In this document: positions 52,880 through 63,232 of the stretch, piece after piece
How positions within the stretch are numbered: position 1 is the first letter of the stretch
Layout: every line of letters begins with the position of its first letter
Origin: Pseudomonas frederiksbergensis
Lineage (GTDB): Bacteria; Pseudomonadota; Gammaproteobacteria; Pseudomonadales; Pseudomonadaceae
NCBI RefSeq assembly: GCF_000802155.2
Contig: NZ_JQGJ02000018.1
Coordinates: 40,773-104,772, forward strand
Direction of reading: 5' to 3'
Length of the DNA: 64,000 nt
Program-made: the position numbers and the translations under genes
The notes under the pieces: model-generated
Database searches by the model: none
Told to the model about the DNA's origin: nothing
What the model saw: only the letters and a program-made list of their open reading frames with translations

Positions 52880-53722
52880 ATGAATGACCAATTGCGCAAC
52901 GCCTTCACGTCAGTAGCGCCGCCGATTGTCGCCTCGCCGGCCAAGCGGATCCAGGCCATGACGGGCGATCCGGATTTCATGACCTCACTCGCCCGTGGGC
53001 TGGCCGTGGTCCAGGCTTTCCAAGAGCGCAAGCGGCACCTGACCATCGCTCAAATCAGCCATCGCACGGAAATTCCCCGCGCGGCTGTCCGCCGTTGCCT
53101 GCACACCTTGATCAAGCTCGGTTATGCGACCACGGATGGACGTACCTATTCATTGCTGCCCAAAGTCCTGACCCTGGGCCATGCCTATCTGTCGTCGACG
53201 CCGTTGGCCGTGTCCGCCCAGCCCTATCTGGATCGCATGAGCGAACAGTTGCATGAGGCCTGCAACATGGCCACGCTCGAAGGCGACGATATTCTCTACA
53301 TCGCCCGGTCGGCGACGACCCAGCGATTGATTTCCGTGGACTTGTCCGTCGGCGGCCGGCTGCCGGCCTACTGCACGTCCATGGGCAGGATCCTGTTGGC
53401 GGCTTTGGATGACGCTTCCCTGCGCGATTACCTCGACCATGCCGATCTGCAAGCCAAGACCAGCCGGACCCTGCATACACCCGAGGCGCTCCTTGAATGT
53501 TTGCAGCAGGTTCGTCAACAAGGCTGGTGCATCGTCGATCAGGAATTGGAACAGGGCCTTCGCTCGATTGCCGTGCCGGTCTATGACGCGTCGGGCCAAG
53601 TGGTCGCGGCGCTGAACGTCAGCACCCATGCCGGGCGTGTCAGCCGCAATGAGTTGGAGCAACGCTTCCTGCCGGGCCTGCTGGGGGCCAGCCGCGATTT
53701 GAGCGCGCAGCTGTTCTCTTAA
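52880..53722 (+). CDS. pcaR: IclR family regulator PcaR
   Basis: A 280-residue IclR-type activator of protocatechuate genes. N-terminal HTH LTIAQISHRTEIPRAAVRRCLHTL (about residues 53-76) follows a 35-residue leader, and the effector domain covers residues 115-275 (YIARSATTQRLISVDLSVGGRLPAYCTSMGR). PcaR needs 3-oxoadipate to activate. Its cognate sites lie before pcaR, pcaK and pcaI in this window. Confidence 0.94.
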   Translation: MNDQLRNAFTSVAPPIVASPAKRIQAMTGDPDFMTSLARGLAVVQAFQERKRHLTIAQISHRTEIPRAAVRRCLHTLIKLGYATTDGRTYSLLPKVLTLGHAYLSSTPLAVSAQPYLDRMSEQLHEACNMATLEGDDILYIARSATTQRLISVDLSVGGRLPAYCTSMGRILLAALDDASLRDYLDHADLQAKTSRTLHTPEALLECLQQVRQQGWCIVDQELEQGLRSIAVPVYDASGQVVAALNVSTHAGRVSRNELEQRFLPGLLGASRDLSAQLFS

Positions 53723-53725
53723 CCT

Positions 53726-53740
53726 GTTCGATAAACGCAC
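53726..53740. promoter_or_regulatory. PcaR operator before pcaK
   Basis: GTTCGATAAACGCAC, identical to the copy at 55285 and sharing the GTTCGATAA core with the palindrome before pcaR; it lies 92 bases before pcaK. Confidence 0.65.
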
Positions 53741-53819
53741 ACACTCGGCTGTGGCGAATTGACGGTATTCGCCCGGCCTCATTAATGTCGCGCAGCGTCA
53801 TCTGGCGTTTCTTGCGTGG

Positions 53820-53830
53820 AATAAAAATAA
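53820..53830 (+). promoter_or_regulatory. Possible Crc/Hfq-type motif at the pcaK start
   Basis: AATAAAAATAA immediately before the pcaK ATG fits AAnAAnAA loosely and replaces a good ribosome site. It is weaker evidence than the motifs in the sugar genes. Confidence 0.35.
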
Positions 53831-53831
53831 A

Positions 53832-55178
53832 ATGAACCAGCCCCAGACTTCCGTAGGCACTTGCCTCGATGTGCAGTCCTTCATCAATGCTCAACCGATC
53901 TCGCGTTATCAATGGCGCGTGGTCATTCTCTGTTTCCTGATTGTTTTCCTCGACGGCCTCGATACCGCGGCAATGGGCTTCATCGCGCCGGCCCTGTCCC
54001 AGGATTGGGGCATCGACCGGGCCAGCCTTGGGCCGGTGATGAGTGCCGCGTTGATCGGCATGGTCTTCGGCGCGTTGGGTTCCGGCCCGTTGGCCGATCG
54101 CTTTGGGCGCAAAGTCGTGCTGGTCGGGGCCGTCGTCCTGTTTGGCGCGTTCAGCCTGGCCTCGGCCTACAGCACCAATGTCGACCAATTACTGGTGTTG
54201 CGTTTCCTGACGGGCCTGGGCCTGGGCGCTGGCATGCCGAACGCTACGACGCTGCTTTCCGAGTACACGCCGGAGCGCAAGAAGTCACTGCTGGTCACGA
54301 GCATGTTCTGCGGCTTCAACCTTGGCATGGCCGGTGGCGGTTTCATCTCGGCCAAGTTGATCCCTGCATTCGGCTGGCACAGCCTGCTGCTGATTGGCGG
54401 CGTCCTGCCATTGATGCTCGCGGTCGTGCTGTTGTTCTGGTTGCCGGAGTCGGCGCGTTACCTGGTGGTGCGTAACCGTGGCACGGACAAAGTACGCAAG
54501 ACCCTGGCGCCGATTGACCCGCCGACCATCGCTCAGGCGTCCAGCTTCAGCGTGCCGGAACAGAAAACCGTTAAGGCGCGCAATGTGTTGGCGGTGATTT
54601 TCTCGGGCACGTACAGCGCGGGGACGTTGTTGCTGTGGCTCACCTATTTCATGGGCCTGGTAATTGTTTATCTTCTGACCAGCTGGTTGCCGACCCTGAT
54701 GCGCGACAGTGGCGCGAGCATGGAGCAGGCGGCGTTCATCGGCGCGCTGTTCCAGTTCGGTGGGGTGCTTAGCGCCGTTGGCGTGGGCTGGGCGATGGAC
54801 CGGTTCAATCCGCACAAGGTCATCGGTATTTTCTACCTGATGGCCGGGATATTTGCCTACGCGGTAGGGCAGAGCCTGGGCAATATCACTCTGCTAGCGA
54901 CCTTGGTGCTGGTGGCCGGGATGTGTGTCAACGGCGCCCAGTCGGCGATGCCGTCCCTCGCGGCGCGTTTCTACCCGACCCAGGGCCGGGCCACCGGTGT
55001 TTCGTGGATGCTGGGCATCGGCCGGTTCGGCGCTATCCTGGGCGCCTGGATGGGCGCCACGCTGCTGGGGCTGGGGTGGAACTTTGAACAGGTCCTGACC
55101 GCGTTGGTCATCCCCGCAGCCCTGGCGACCACGGCGGTGGTGATCAAGGGCATGGTCAGCCATGCGGATGCGACCTGA
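53832..55178 (+). CDS. pcaK: 4-hydroxybenzoate/protocatechuate transporter PcaK (MFS)
   Basis: A 448-residue aromatic acid:H+ symporter of the major facilitator superfamily with twelve transmembrane helices. Features: FLDGLDTAAMGFIAPAL (helix 1 with the conserved Asp), GPLADRFGRKVVL between helices 2 and 3, FNLGMAGGGF, and SWLPTLM. It also helps chemotaxis to 4-hydroxybenzoate in P. putida. Preceded by a PcaR operator and followed by a REP palindrome. Confidence 0.93.
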   Translation: MNQPQTSVGTCLDVQSFINAQPISRYQWRVVILCFLIVFLDGLDTAAMGFIAPALSQDWGIDRASLGPVMSAALIGMVFGALGSGPLADRFGRKVVLVGAVVLFGAFSLASAYSTNVDQLLVLRFLTGLGLGAGMPNATTLLSEYTPERKKSLLVTSMFCGFNLGMAGGGFISAKLIPAFGWHSLLLIGGVLPLMLAVVLLFWLPESARYLVVRNRGTDKVRKTLAPIDPPTIAQASSFSVPEQKTVKARNVLAVIFSGTYSAGTLLLWLTYFMGLVIVYLLTSWLPTLMRDSGASMEQAAFIGALFQFGGVLSAVGVGWAMDRFNPHKVIGIFYLMAGIFAYAVGQSLGNITLLATLVLVAGMCVNGAQSAMPSLAARFYPTQGRATGVSWMLGIGRFGAILGAWMGATLLGLGWNFEQVLTALVIPAALATTAVVIKGMVSHADAT

Positions 55179-55200
55179 GATTTTCTGAGCCTGAGTCCTC

Positions 55201-55236
55201 ACCTGTGGCGAGGGAGCAAGCTCCCTCGCCACAGGT
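55201..55236. repeat. REP-type hairpin between pcaK and pcaI
   Basis: ACCTGTGGCGAGGGAGC pairs perfectly with its complement, with a 2-base loop (17-base stem). Confidence 0.85.
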
Positions 55237-55284
55237 CCCGCGTGTTTTCGATGGCAGGGCAAATCGATAGCCAAACAACAATCT

Positions 55285-55299
55285 GTTCGATAAACGCAC
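55285..55299. promoter_or_regulatory. PcaR operator before pcaI
   Basis: GTTCGATAAACGCAC, identical over 15 bases to the site before pcaK. Confidence 0.65.
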
Positions 55300-55302
55300 A
55301 CT

Positions 55303-55317
55303 GTGTCGATTATCGGA
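55303..55317. promoter_or_regulatory. Second, inverted PcaR-like site before pcaI
   Basis: TGTCGATTATCGGAT read on the other strand contains CCGATAATCGA, the PcaR core in reverse. Two sites 3 bases apart may allow a tetramer to bind. Confidence 0.5.
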
Positions 55318-55417
55318 TTGTTTTGCCGTCTTCCCGAAGCTTAATCTTCAGCCACTCCGGCGCTTGATCTCGCGCTGCTTCTTCATGTCGGTCTACTGGA
55401 AAACGGGAGCCTGCCCC

Positions 55418-56278
55418 ATGGCTGAAATCCTTTCGCTGCACGACGCGGTGAAGCAATTCGTCAACGACGGCGATACCGTCGCGCTCGAAGGCTTCACCCA
55501 CTTGATCCCGACAGCGGCGGGTCATGAAATCATTCGTCAGGGCAAAAAAGAACTGACCCTGGTCCGCATGACGCCCGACCTGATCTATGACCAATTGATC
55601 GGCGCCGGTTGTGCTCGCAAGCTGATTTTTTCCTGGGGGGGCAACCCTGGCGTGGGCTCGTTGCACCGGTTGCGTGACGCGGTGGAAAAACAATGGCCGC
55701 ACTCACTGGAAATCGAGGAGCACAGCCACGCCGACCTGGCCAATGCCTACGTCGCCGGCGCCTCCGGCCTACCGTTCGCGGTGCTGCGAGCCTACGCCGG
55801 TTCCGACCTGCCGAAGGTCAACCCGCTGATCAAGAGCGTGACCTGTCCCTTCACTGGTGAAGTCCTGGCCGCCGTGCCTTCGGTGCGTCCGGACGTTACG
55901 GTGATTCACGCGCAGAAAGCCGACCGCAGGGGCAACGTGCTGTTGTGGGGCATCCTCGGCGTGCAGAAAGAAGCCGCCCTGGCTGCCAAGCGTTGCATCG
56001 TCACCGTGGAGGAAATCGTCGACGACCTGAACGCGCCGATGAACGCCTGCGTGCTGCCGACCTGGGCATTGAGCGCCGTGTGCCACGTCCCCGGCGGTGC
56101 TCATCCGTCCTACGCCCACGGTTACACCGAACGTGACAACCGTTTCTACCAGGCGTGGGATCCGATCGCCCGGGACCGTGAGACCTTTACCGCATGGATC
56201 AACGAATACATCCATGGCACCCGGGACTTCAGTGAATTCCAGGCCCGATTGGCAGCCGCTTCGCAGGTGAAACCATGA
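55418..56278 (+). CDS. pcaI: 3-oxoadipate CoA-transferase, alpha subunit
   Basis: A 286-residue family I CoA-transferase subunit A. It joins PcaJ to move CoA from succinyl-CoA to 3-oxoadipate. Glycine-rich ISWGGNPGVG-like segment (residues 88-95) and NPLIKSVTCPFTGE are visible. The size fits the longer CatI-type chain (about 285) rather than the 231-residue P. putida PcaI. ATG at 55418 has GGAG eight bases upstream. It overlaps pcaJ by 4 bases. Confidence 0.9.
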   Translation: MAEILSLHDAVKQFVNDGDTVALEGFTHLIPTAAGHEIIRQGKKELTLVRMTPDLIYDQLIGAGCARKLIFSWGGNPGVGSLHRLRDAVEKQWPHSLEIEEHSHADLANAYVAGASGLPFAVLRAYAGSDLPKVNPLIKSVTCPFTGEVLAAVPSVRPDVTVIHAQKADRRGNVLLWGILGVQKEAALAAKRCIVTVEEIVDDLNAPMNACVLPTWALSAVCHVPGGAHPSYAHGYTERDNRFYQAWDPIARDRETFTAWINEYIHGTRDFSEFQARLAAASQVKP

Positions 56279-57053
56279 GCTACTCCACCAACGAAATGAT
56301 GACCGTCGCCGCGGCGCGGCGCTTGAAGAACAATGCCGTGTGCTTCGTCGGCATCGGCCTGCCGTCGAAAGCGGCCAACCTGGCGCGGCTGACTTCGTCA
56401 CCCGATGTAGTCCTCATCTACGAATCCGGCCCGATCGGTGCCAAGCCCAGCGTATTGCCGCTGTCCATCGGCGACGGTGAACTGGCTGAAACCGCCGACA
56501 CCGTCGTCCCGACCGGTGAGATTTTTCGCTACTGGTTGCAGGGCGGACGTATCGACGTCGGTTTCCTCGGCGCGGCCCAGGTCGACCGTTTCGGTAACAT
56601 CAACACCACGGTGGTGGGCGACTACCATCAACCGAAAGTGCGCTTGCCGGGTGCCGGTGGCGCGCCGGAGATCGCCGGTTCCGCCAAGAGCGTGCTGATC
56701 ATCCTCAAGCAGTCGGCGCGTTCGTTTGTCGACAAGCTGGACTTCATCACCTCGGTCGGTCACGGCGAAGGCGGCGATTCGCGCAAGCGTTTGGGCCTGC
56801 CGGGCGCCGGCCCGGTAGGGATCATCACTGACTTGTGCATCATGGAGCCGGAGGCCGGCAGCCATGAATTCGTGGTCACCTCCCTGCATCCCGGCGTCAC
56901 CCGCGAGCAAGTCATTGCGGCCACCGGGTGGGCGATCCGTTTCGCCGATCAGGTGCAGACTACCGCCGAGCCGACCGAAGTGGAGCTGCGCGCATTGCGC
57001 GACCTCGAAGCCCGTACCGCGTCGGCCCATGGCCAGACACCGGGAGAAGCCTG

Positions 57054-57054
<1 letters not shown>
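56275..57054 (+). CDS. pcaJ: 3-oxoadipate CoA-transferase, beta subunit
   Basis: A 259-residue family I CoA-transferase subunit B. The catalytic Glu lies in YESGPIGAKP (near residue 45), the usual ES-type motif, and the chain has VGIGLPSKAANLAR near the start. Size fits CatJ-like subunits. It begins in the pcaI stop (ATGA) and its own TGA overlaps the pcaF ATG by one base, so all three are coupled. Confidence 0.9.
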
Positions 57055-58256
<1,202 letters not shown>

Positions 58257-58291
58257 CGGTCGCTCTACTAATAAGAACCGAGGAATGCTTC

Positions 58292-58996
58292 ATGACTGAC
58301 AAGCCTGGTTACCGTCGCCCGCAAGCGGGCACTCAGCCGGAGTACCTGCACCCGTCCTACCAGTCCACCAACCTGCGCTCGCCGTCGAAGCCGCTGGTGT
58401 ATTTGCCCCATTCGCTGTCGGAAATTACCGGCCCGACCGTAGGTGCTGATCGCCTGAAGGAAAAGGACCACGACCTGACCGCCCAGCATGCCGGTGAGCC
58501 GCTCGGCGAGCGGATCATCATCCACGGACGCGTGCTGGATGAGCATGGCCAGCCGGTGCCGGGCATCCTCGTGGAGATCTGGCAGGCCAACGCCGCCGGT
58601 CGCTATAACCATGACCGCGACAACCATGACGCGCCGCTGGACCCGAACTTCACCGGCACTGGTCGCACCGTCACCGACGCCGATGGCTGGTATCAGTTCC
58701 AGACCATCAAGCCCGGCGCCTATCCGTGGGGCAACCACCACAACGCCTGGCGCCCGGCCCATATCCATTTTTCACTGTTCGGGCCGAGTATCCTGACGCG
58801 CCTGGTGACGCAGATGTATTTCCCGGGCGACCCGTTGCTGGAATACGACCCGATCTACAACTGCGTGCCGGACACCCGTGCCAAGGAACGCCTGATCGCC
58901 CGTTTCGACCTGGAAAAAACCGTCCCTCACTACGCCCTCGGTTATCGCTGGGACATCGTCTTGCGCGGCCGCGATGCCACGCCGATGGAGAAATAA
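58292..58996 (+). CDS. pcaH: Protocatechuate 3,4-dioxygenase, beta subunit
   Basis: A 234-residue intradiol dioxygenase chain that binds the catalytic non-haem iron(III). Ligands by homology: Tyr in AGRYNHDRD, Tyr in PGAYPWGNHHN, and the two His in WRPAHIHFS. The pair PcaHG opens protocatechuate to beta-carboxy-cis,cis-muconate. ATG at 58292 has AGGA upstream. It lies 35 bases after pcaF and 1 base before pcaG. Confidence 0.95.
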   Translation: MTDKPGYRRPQAGTQPEYLHPSYQSTNLRSPSKPLVYLPHSLSEITGPTVGADRLKEKDHDLTAQHAGEPLGERIIIHGRVLDEHGQPVPGILVEIWQANAAGRYNHDRDNHDAPLDPNFTGTGRTVTDADGWYQFQTIKPGAYPWGNHHNAWRPAHIHFSLFGPSILTRLVTQMYFPGDPLLEYDPIYNCVPDTRAKERLIARFDLEKTVPHYALGYRWDIVLRGRDATPMEK

Positions 58997-58997
58997 G

Positions 58998-59564
58998 ATG
59001 ACGCTCAACGCCACTACATCCCATACCGTCGGGCCTTACTACCACATCGGCCTGACGTGGCTGAACCGTGAAGACCTGACCGACGCCCAGACCCTCGGCC
59101 AGCGCGTGGCGATCACCGGGCAGGTGGTCGATGGCAATGGCCAATTCGTCAACGACGCGATGCTGGAAGTCTGGCAGGCCAACGCCGCCGGCAAATACGC
59201 CCATCCGGAAGATGACCAGGACAAACCCCTGGACCCGCACTTCGAAGGTTTCGGCCGGGTGCCGGTGGATGCCGAAGGGCGCTTCCGCTTCACCACCATC
59301 AAGCCGGGCACTGTGCCGGGGTTGGGCGGTACGACCCAGGCGCCGCATCTTGTGGTGCTGGTGTTCGCTCGCGGGTTGGTCAAGCACTTGCTGACGCGGA
59401 TCTACTTTGACGGTGAACAGGCCAACGAAGCTGACCCGCTGCTGGCCTGCGTGCCCGAGGAGCGTCGCGGCACCATCATCGCCAAGCCGGATGCGTCGGG
59501 GATGTATCAGTGGAATGTGATCCTGCAGGGCACGGATGCCGAGACGGTGTTCTTCGATTACTGA
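58998..59564 (+). CDS. pcaG: Protocatechuate 3,4-dioxygenase, alpha subunit
   Basis: A 188-residue partner chain that lacks the iron ligands but shapes the active site. Pattern: HTVGPYYHIGLTW near the start, DAMLEVWQANAAGKYAHPED, then APHLVVLVFARGL where PcaH has its His ligands. ATG at 58998 directly follows pcaH (one base gap). Both chains form the heterododecamer in known Pseudomonas enzymes. Confidence 0.94.
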   Translation: MTLNATTSHTVGPYYHIGLTWLNREDLTDAQTLGQRVAITGQVVDGNGQFVNDAMLEVWQANAAGKYAHPEDDQDKPLDPHFEGFGRVPVDAEGRFRFTTIKPGTVPGLGGTTQAPHLVVLVFARGLVKHLLTRIYFDGEQANEADPLLACVPEERRGTIIAKPDASGMYQWNVILQGTDAETVFFDY

Positions 59565-59704
59565 TTGAAACCCGTGGCGAGGGCGCACCGCTCTGAGAGC
59601 GCGCTTGCTCGCGATGGCGGCGCGGTGCTTGAAAGCCTGTTTGTGGAACGGGACTGTTACGAAGTGTGTCTAGACGTCGTCAGTCCCCAACGAGTGAATA
59701 GCCT

Positions 59705-61000
59705 ATGACCACCCCAATCAGCCACTACACCGGTGAGGAGCGCAGCAAACGCATCTTCGCCATCGTCGGTGCCTCATCCGGCAACCTGGTCGAATGGTTC
59801 GACTTCTATGTCTATGCATTCTGCGCGATCTATTTCGCGCCGGCGTTCTTCCCGTCGGACAACCCCACCGTGCAACTGGTCAACACCGCAGGTGTGTTCG
59901 CCGCCGGGTTCCTGATGCGGCCCATCGGTGGCTGGATTTTTGGCCGGGTGGCGGACCGTCACGGGCGCAAGAATTCGATGATGATCTCAGTGCTGATGAT
60001 GTGCTTCGGCTCGTTGCTCATCGCCTGCCTGCCCACCTACAACGACATCGGCGTCTGGGCGCCGGTGCTGTTGTTGTTCGCTCGTTTGCTGCAAGGCCTG
60101 TCGGTGGGCGGCGAGTACGGCACCACCGCCACCTACATGAGCGAAGTCGCACTGAAAGGCCAGCGCGGCTTCTTTGCCTCGTTCCAGTACGTGACGTTGA
60201 TTGGCGGCCAACTGCTGGCGGTGTCGCTGGTGGTGATCCTGCAACAGTTTCTCAACGAAGACGAATTGCGTGCCTACGGCTGGCGGATCCCGTTCGTGGT
60301 CGGCGCCGTGGCGGCGTTGATTTCCCTGTTCCTGCGCCGCTCGCTGAAAGAAACCAGCAGCAAGGAAATGCGCGAAAACAAGGACGCCGGCAGCATCGCG
60401 GCGTTGTTTCGCGACCACAAGGCGGCGTTCATCACCGTACTGGGCTACACCGCCGGCGGTTCGCTGATTTTCTACACCTTCACCACTTATATGCAGAAAT
60501 ACCTGGTGAACACCGCCGGCCTGCACGCCAAGACCGCCAGCTACATCATGACCGGCGCGCTGTTCCTCTATATGTGCATGCAGCCGCTGTTCGGCATGCT
60601 GGCGGACAAGATCGGCCGGCGTAATTCGATGCTCTGGTTCGGTGGCCTGGGCGCGCTGTGCACGGTGCCGATCCTGCTGACGCTCAAAAGCATCAGCAGC
60701 CCGTTCCTGGCATTCGTCCTGATCACGCTGGCGCTGGCGATCGTCAGTTTCTACACCTCCATCAGCGGCTTGGTGAAAGCCGAAATGTTTCCACCTGAAG
60801 TGCGCGCGCTGGGAGTAGGGTTGGCCTACGCGGTGGCGAATGCGATTTTTGGCGGATCGGCCGAATACGTCGCCTTGAGCCTGAAGGCCCAGGGCATGGA
60901 AAACGCCTTTTACTGGTATGTCACGGTGATGATGGTGGTGGCGTTTCTGTTCAGCCTGCGCCTGCCCAAGCAACCGGCGTATTTGCACCACGACCTTTGA
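59705..61000 (+). CDS. pcaT: MFS transporter, probable 3-oxoadipate permease PcaT
   Basis: A 431-residue MFS protein of the metabolite:H+ symporter type (close to alpha-ketoglutarate permease). Twelve transmembrane helices; GNLVEWFDFYVYAF (residues 25-38) and RPIGGWIFGRVADRHGRK (residues 72-90), then LLQGLSVGGEYG. Placed between pcaG and pcaB, as in Pseudomonas pca clusters. A 140-base gap with a degenerate REP pair (59574-59640) separates it from pcaG. Confidence 0.88.
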   Translation: MTTPISHYTGEERSKRIFAIVGASSGNLVEWFDFYVYAFCAIYFAPAFFPSDNPTVQLVNTAGVFAAGFLMRPIGGWIFGRVADRHGRKNSMMISVLMMCFGSLLIACLPTYNDIGVWAPVLLLFARLLQGLSVGGEYGTTATYMSEVALKGQRGFFASFQYVTLIGGQLLAVSLVVILQQFLNEDELRAYGWRIPFVVGAVAALISLFLRRSLKETSSKEMRENKDAGSIAALFRDHKAAFITVLGYTAGGSLIFYTFTTYMQKYLVNTAGLHAKTASYIMTGALFLYMCMQPLFGMLADKIGRRNSMLWFGGLGALCTVPILLTLKSISSPFLAFVLITLALAIVSFYTSISGLVKAEMFPPEVRALGVGLAYAVANAIFGGSAEYVALSLKAQGMENAFYWYVTVMMVVAFLFSLRLPKQPAYLHHDL

Positions 61001-61044
61001 CCCAACCGCGCCGGCCGTGAGGCCGGCGCACCCAAGGATTGTTT

Positions 61045-62409
61045 ATGAGCGAACGACCGGGCAATCAGCTGTTCGATGCCTACTTCACCGCCCGCGACAT
61101 GCGCGAAGTGTTCTGCGATGCGGGGCGGGTGCAAGCCATGCTGGATGTCGAGGCTGCATTGGCCCGGGCACAAGCGCGAGTGGGGTTGATACCCCAGGAC
61201 GCCGTGGCGCCGATCGAGAACGCCTGTCGTGCCCAGCTGTACGATTTTTCGGCGTTGAGCGAAGCGATTGCCAGCGCCGGCAATTCGGCGATCCCGCTGG
61301 TCAAGGCGTTGGGCAAGCGCATCGCCACCGACAGCGCCGAAGCTGAGCGTTACGTGCATTTGGGCGCCACCAGCCAGGATGTAATGGACAGCGGGCTGGT
61401 GCTGCAACTGCGCCAGGCGTTGGGCCTGATCGAGTATGAGTTGGCGCAACTGGCGATCACCCTGGCCCGACAAGCCGAACGTTATGCCGCGACGCCGCTG
61501 GCCGGACGCACCTGGCTGCAACACGCCACGCCGGTGACCCTGGGCATGAAGATCGCCGGTTGGCTGGGGGCAATCACCCGCAGTCGCCAACGCTTGCGCG
61601 AACTCAAGCCGCGCTTGCTGGTGCTGCAATTCGGCGGCGCGTCCGGGACGCTCGCTGCCTTGGGTGAACATGCTCTGCCGGTCGCCGAGGCGCTGGCTGC
61701 CGAGCTGCAATTGGACCTGCCGGAACAGCCGTGGCACACCCAGCGCGATCGCCTGGTGGAGTTCGGTGCGGTGCTGGGCCTGATCGCCGGCAGCCTGGGC
61801 AAGCTGGGGCGCGATATGAGTTTGTTGATGCAGACCGAGGCCGGCGAAGCGTTCGAACCCTCTGCGGCGGGCAAGGGCGGTTCGTCCACCATGCCCCACA
61901 AGCGCAACCCCGTGGGAGCTGCCGTGCTGATCGGCGCGGCAACACGGGTGCCTGGCCTGCTGTCGACGCTGTTCAGCGCCATGCCCCAGGAACACGAGCG
62001 CAGCCTGGGCCTGTGGCACGCCGAATGGGAAACCCTGCCAGAGATCTGCTGCCTGGTATCGGGCGCGCTGCAACAGGCGCGCCTGCTGGCCGACGGGCTG
62101 GAGGTGGATGCCGTTCGCATGGCCCGCAACCTGGAACTGACCCAAGGGCTGGTGCTGGCTGAAGCGGTGAGCATCGTCCTGGCCCAGCGTGTGGGGCGTG
62201 ATACCGCGCATCATCTGCTTGAACAATGCTGCAAGCGCGCCGTGGCCGAACAGCGGCATCTGCGCGCTGTGCTCGGCGATGAACCGCAAGTCACCGCACA
62301 GTTATCCGCGACCGAGCTGGACCGCCTGCTCGACCCGGCCCATTACCTGGGACAAGCCCGGACCTGGGTCGCCCGGGCCGTGGCCGAACACCTTGCCTTG
62401 AACGCCTGA
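61045..62409 (+). CDS. pcaB: 3-carboxy-cis,cis-muconate cycloisomerase
   Basis: A 454-residue fumarase/aspartase superfamily enzyme that makes gamma-carboxymuconolactone. Typical regions: HLGATSQDVMDSGLVLQLR (near residue 109), GRTWLQHATPVTLG (near 155) and the signature KGGSSTMPHKRNPVGA (near 277). ATG at 61045 has AAGGA six bases upstream; the TTG at 61039 lies too close to it. It lies 44 bases after pcaT and 12 before pcaD. Confidence 0.95.
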   Translation: MSERPGNQLFDAYFTARDMREVFCDAGRVQAMLDVEAALARAQARVGLIPQDAVAPIENACRAQLYDFSALSEAIASAGNSAIPLVKALGKRIATDSAEAERYVHLGATSQDVMDSGLVLQLRQALGLIEYELAQLAITLARQAERYAATPLAGRTWLQHATPVTLGMKIAGWLGAITRSRQRLRELKPRLLVLQFGGASGTLAALGEHALPVAEALAAELQLDLPEQPWHTQRDRLVEFGAVLGLIAGSLGKLGRDMSLLMQTEAGEAFEPSAAGKGGSSTMPHKRNPVGAAVLIGAATRVPGLLSTLFSAMPQEHERSLGLWHAEWETLPEICCLVSGALQQARLLADGLEVDAVRMARNLELTQGLVLAEAVSIVLAQRVGRDTAHHLLEQCCKRAVAEQRHLRAVLGDEPQVTAQLSATELDRLLDPAHYLGQARTWVARAVAEHLALNA

Positions 62410-62421
62410 AAGGAGATTGTT

Positions 62422-63222
62422 GTGGGATTCGTCAAACTCGCCGAGGGCGATCTGAACTACCGATTGGACGGGCCGGAAGATGCACCAGTGCTGGTGCTCT
62501 CCAACTCCCTGGGCACCGACCTGCATATGTGGGACGAGCAGATCCCGGCCTTCAGTGAACACTTTCGTGTGCTGCGTTTCGACACGCGAGGTCATGGCCA
62601 GTCGCTGGTGACCGAAGGCCCCTACAGCATCGAACAACTGGGTCGCGATGTGCTGGCGATGCTTGATCAGTTGAATATCGACAAGGTGCATTTCTGTGGC
62701 TTGTCCATGGGCGGGTTGATCGGTCAATGGCTGGGAATCAACGCCGGCGAGCGGCTGCTCAAACTGGTGATCTGCAACACCGCAGCCAAGATCGGCGACC
62801 CATCGGTGTGGAACCCGCGCATCGAAACCGTGCTGCGCGACGGCCAAGCGGCGATGGTGGCGCTGCGTGACGCCTCGATTGGCCGCTGGTTTACGCCGGA
62901 CTTCGCCCAGGCGCATCCCGCGGCGGTAAAGAAAATCACCGACATGCTGGCTGCGACCTCGCCCCAGGGTTATGCGGCCAACTGCGCGGCGGTGCGTGAT
63001 GCCGATTTGCGCGAGCAACTGTCGTCGATCCGCGTGCCGTTGTTGGTCGTGGCAGGCACCGAAGATGCGGTGACGCCGCCGTCGGGCGGGCACTTTATCC
63101 AAGCGCGCGTCAGTGGCGCCGAATACGCCGAGTTCCATGCCGCGCACCTGTCCAACGTCCAGGCTGGCGCTGCTTTCAGCGCGCGGGTGCTGGATTTCCT
63201 GCTTGATTCTGGCCGTGCCTGA
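62422..63222 (+). CDS. pcaD: 3-oxoadipate enol-lactonase
   Basis: A 266-residue alpha/beta hydrolase that opens 3-oxoadipate enol-lactone. Nucleophile in FCGLSMGGLIG (near residue 96), acid in AGTEDAVTPP and His in HAAHLSNVQ. It starts with GTG at 62422 behind a strong AAGGAG. The next gene (pcaC) begins 10 bases after its stop. In some bacteria PcaD and PcaC are fused; here they are separate. Confidence 0.95.
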   Translation: MGFVKLAEGDLNYRLDGPEDAPVLVLSNSLGTDLHMWDEQIPAFSEHFRVLRFDTRGHGQSLVTEGPYSIEQLGRDVLAMLDQLNIDKVHFCGLSMGGLIGQWLGINAGERLLKLVICNTAAKIGDPSVWNPRIETVLRDGQAAMVALRDASIGRWFTPDFAQAHPAAVKKITDMLAATSPQGYAANCAAVRDADLREQLSSIRVPLLVVAGTEDAVTPPSGGHFIQARVSGAEYAEFHAAHLSNVQAGAAFSARVLDFLLDSGRA

Positions 63223-63232
63223 GGAGTTTTTT

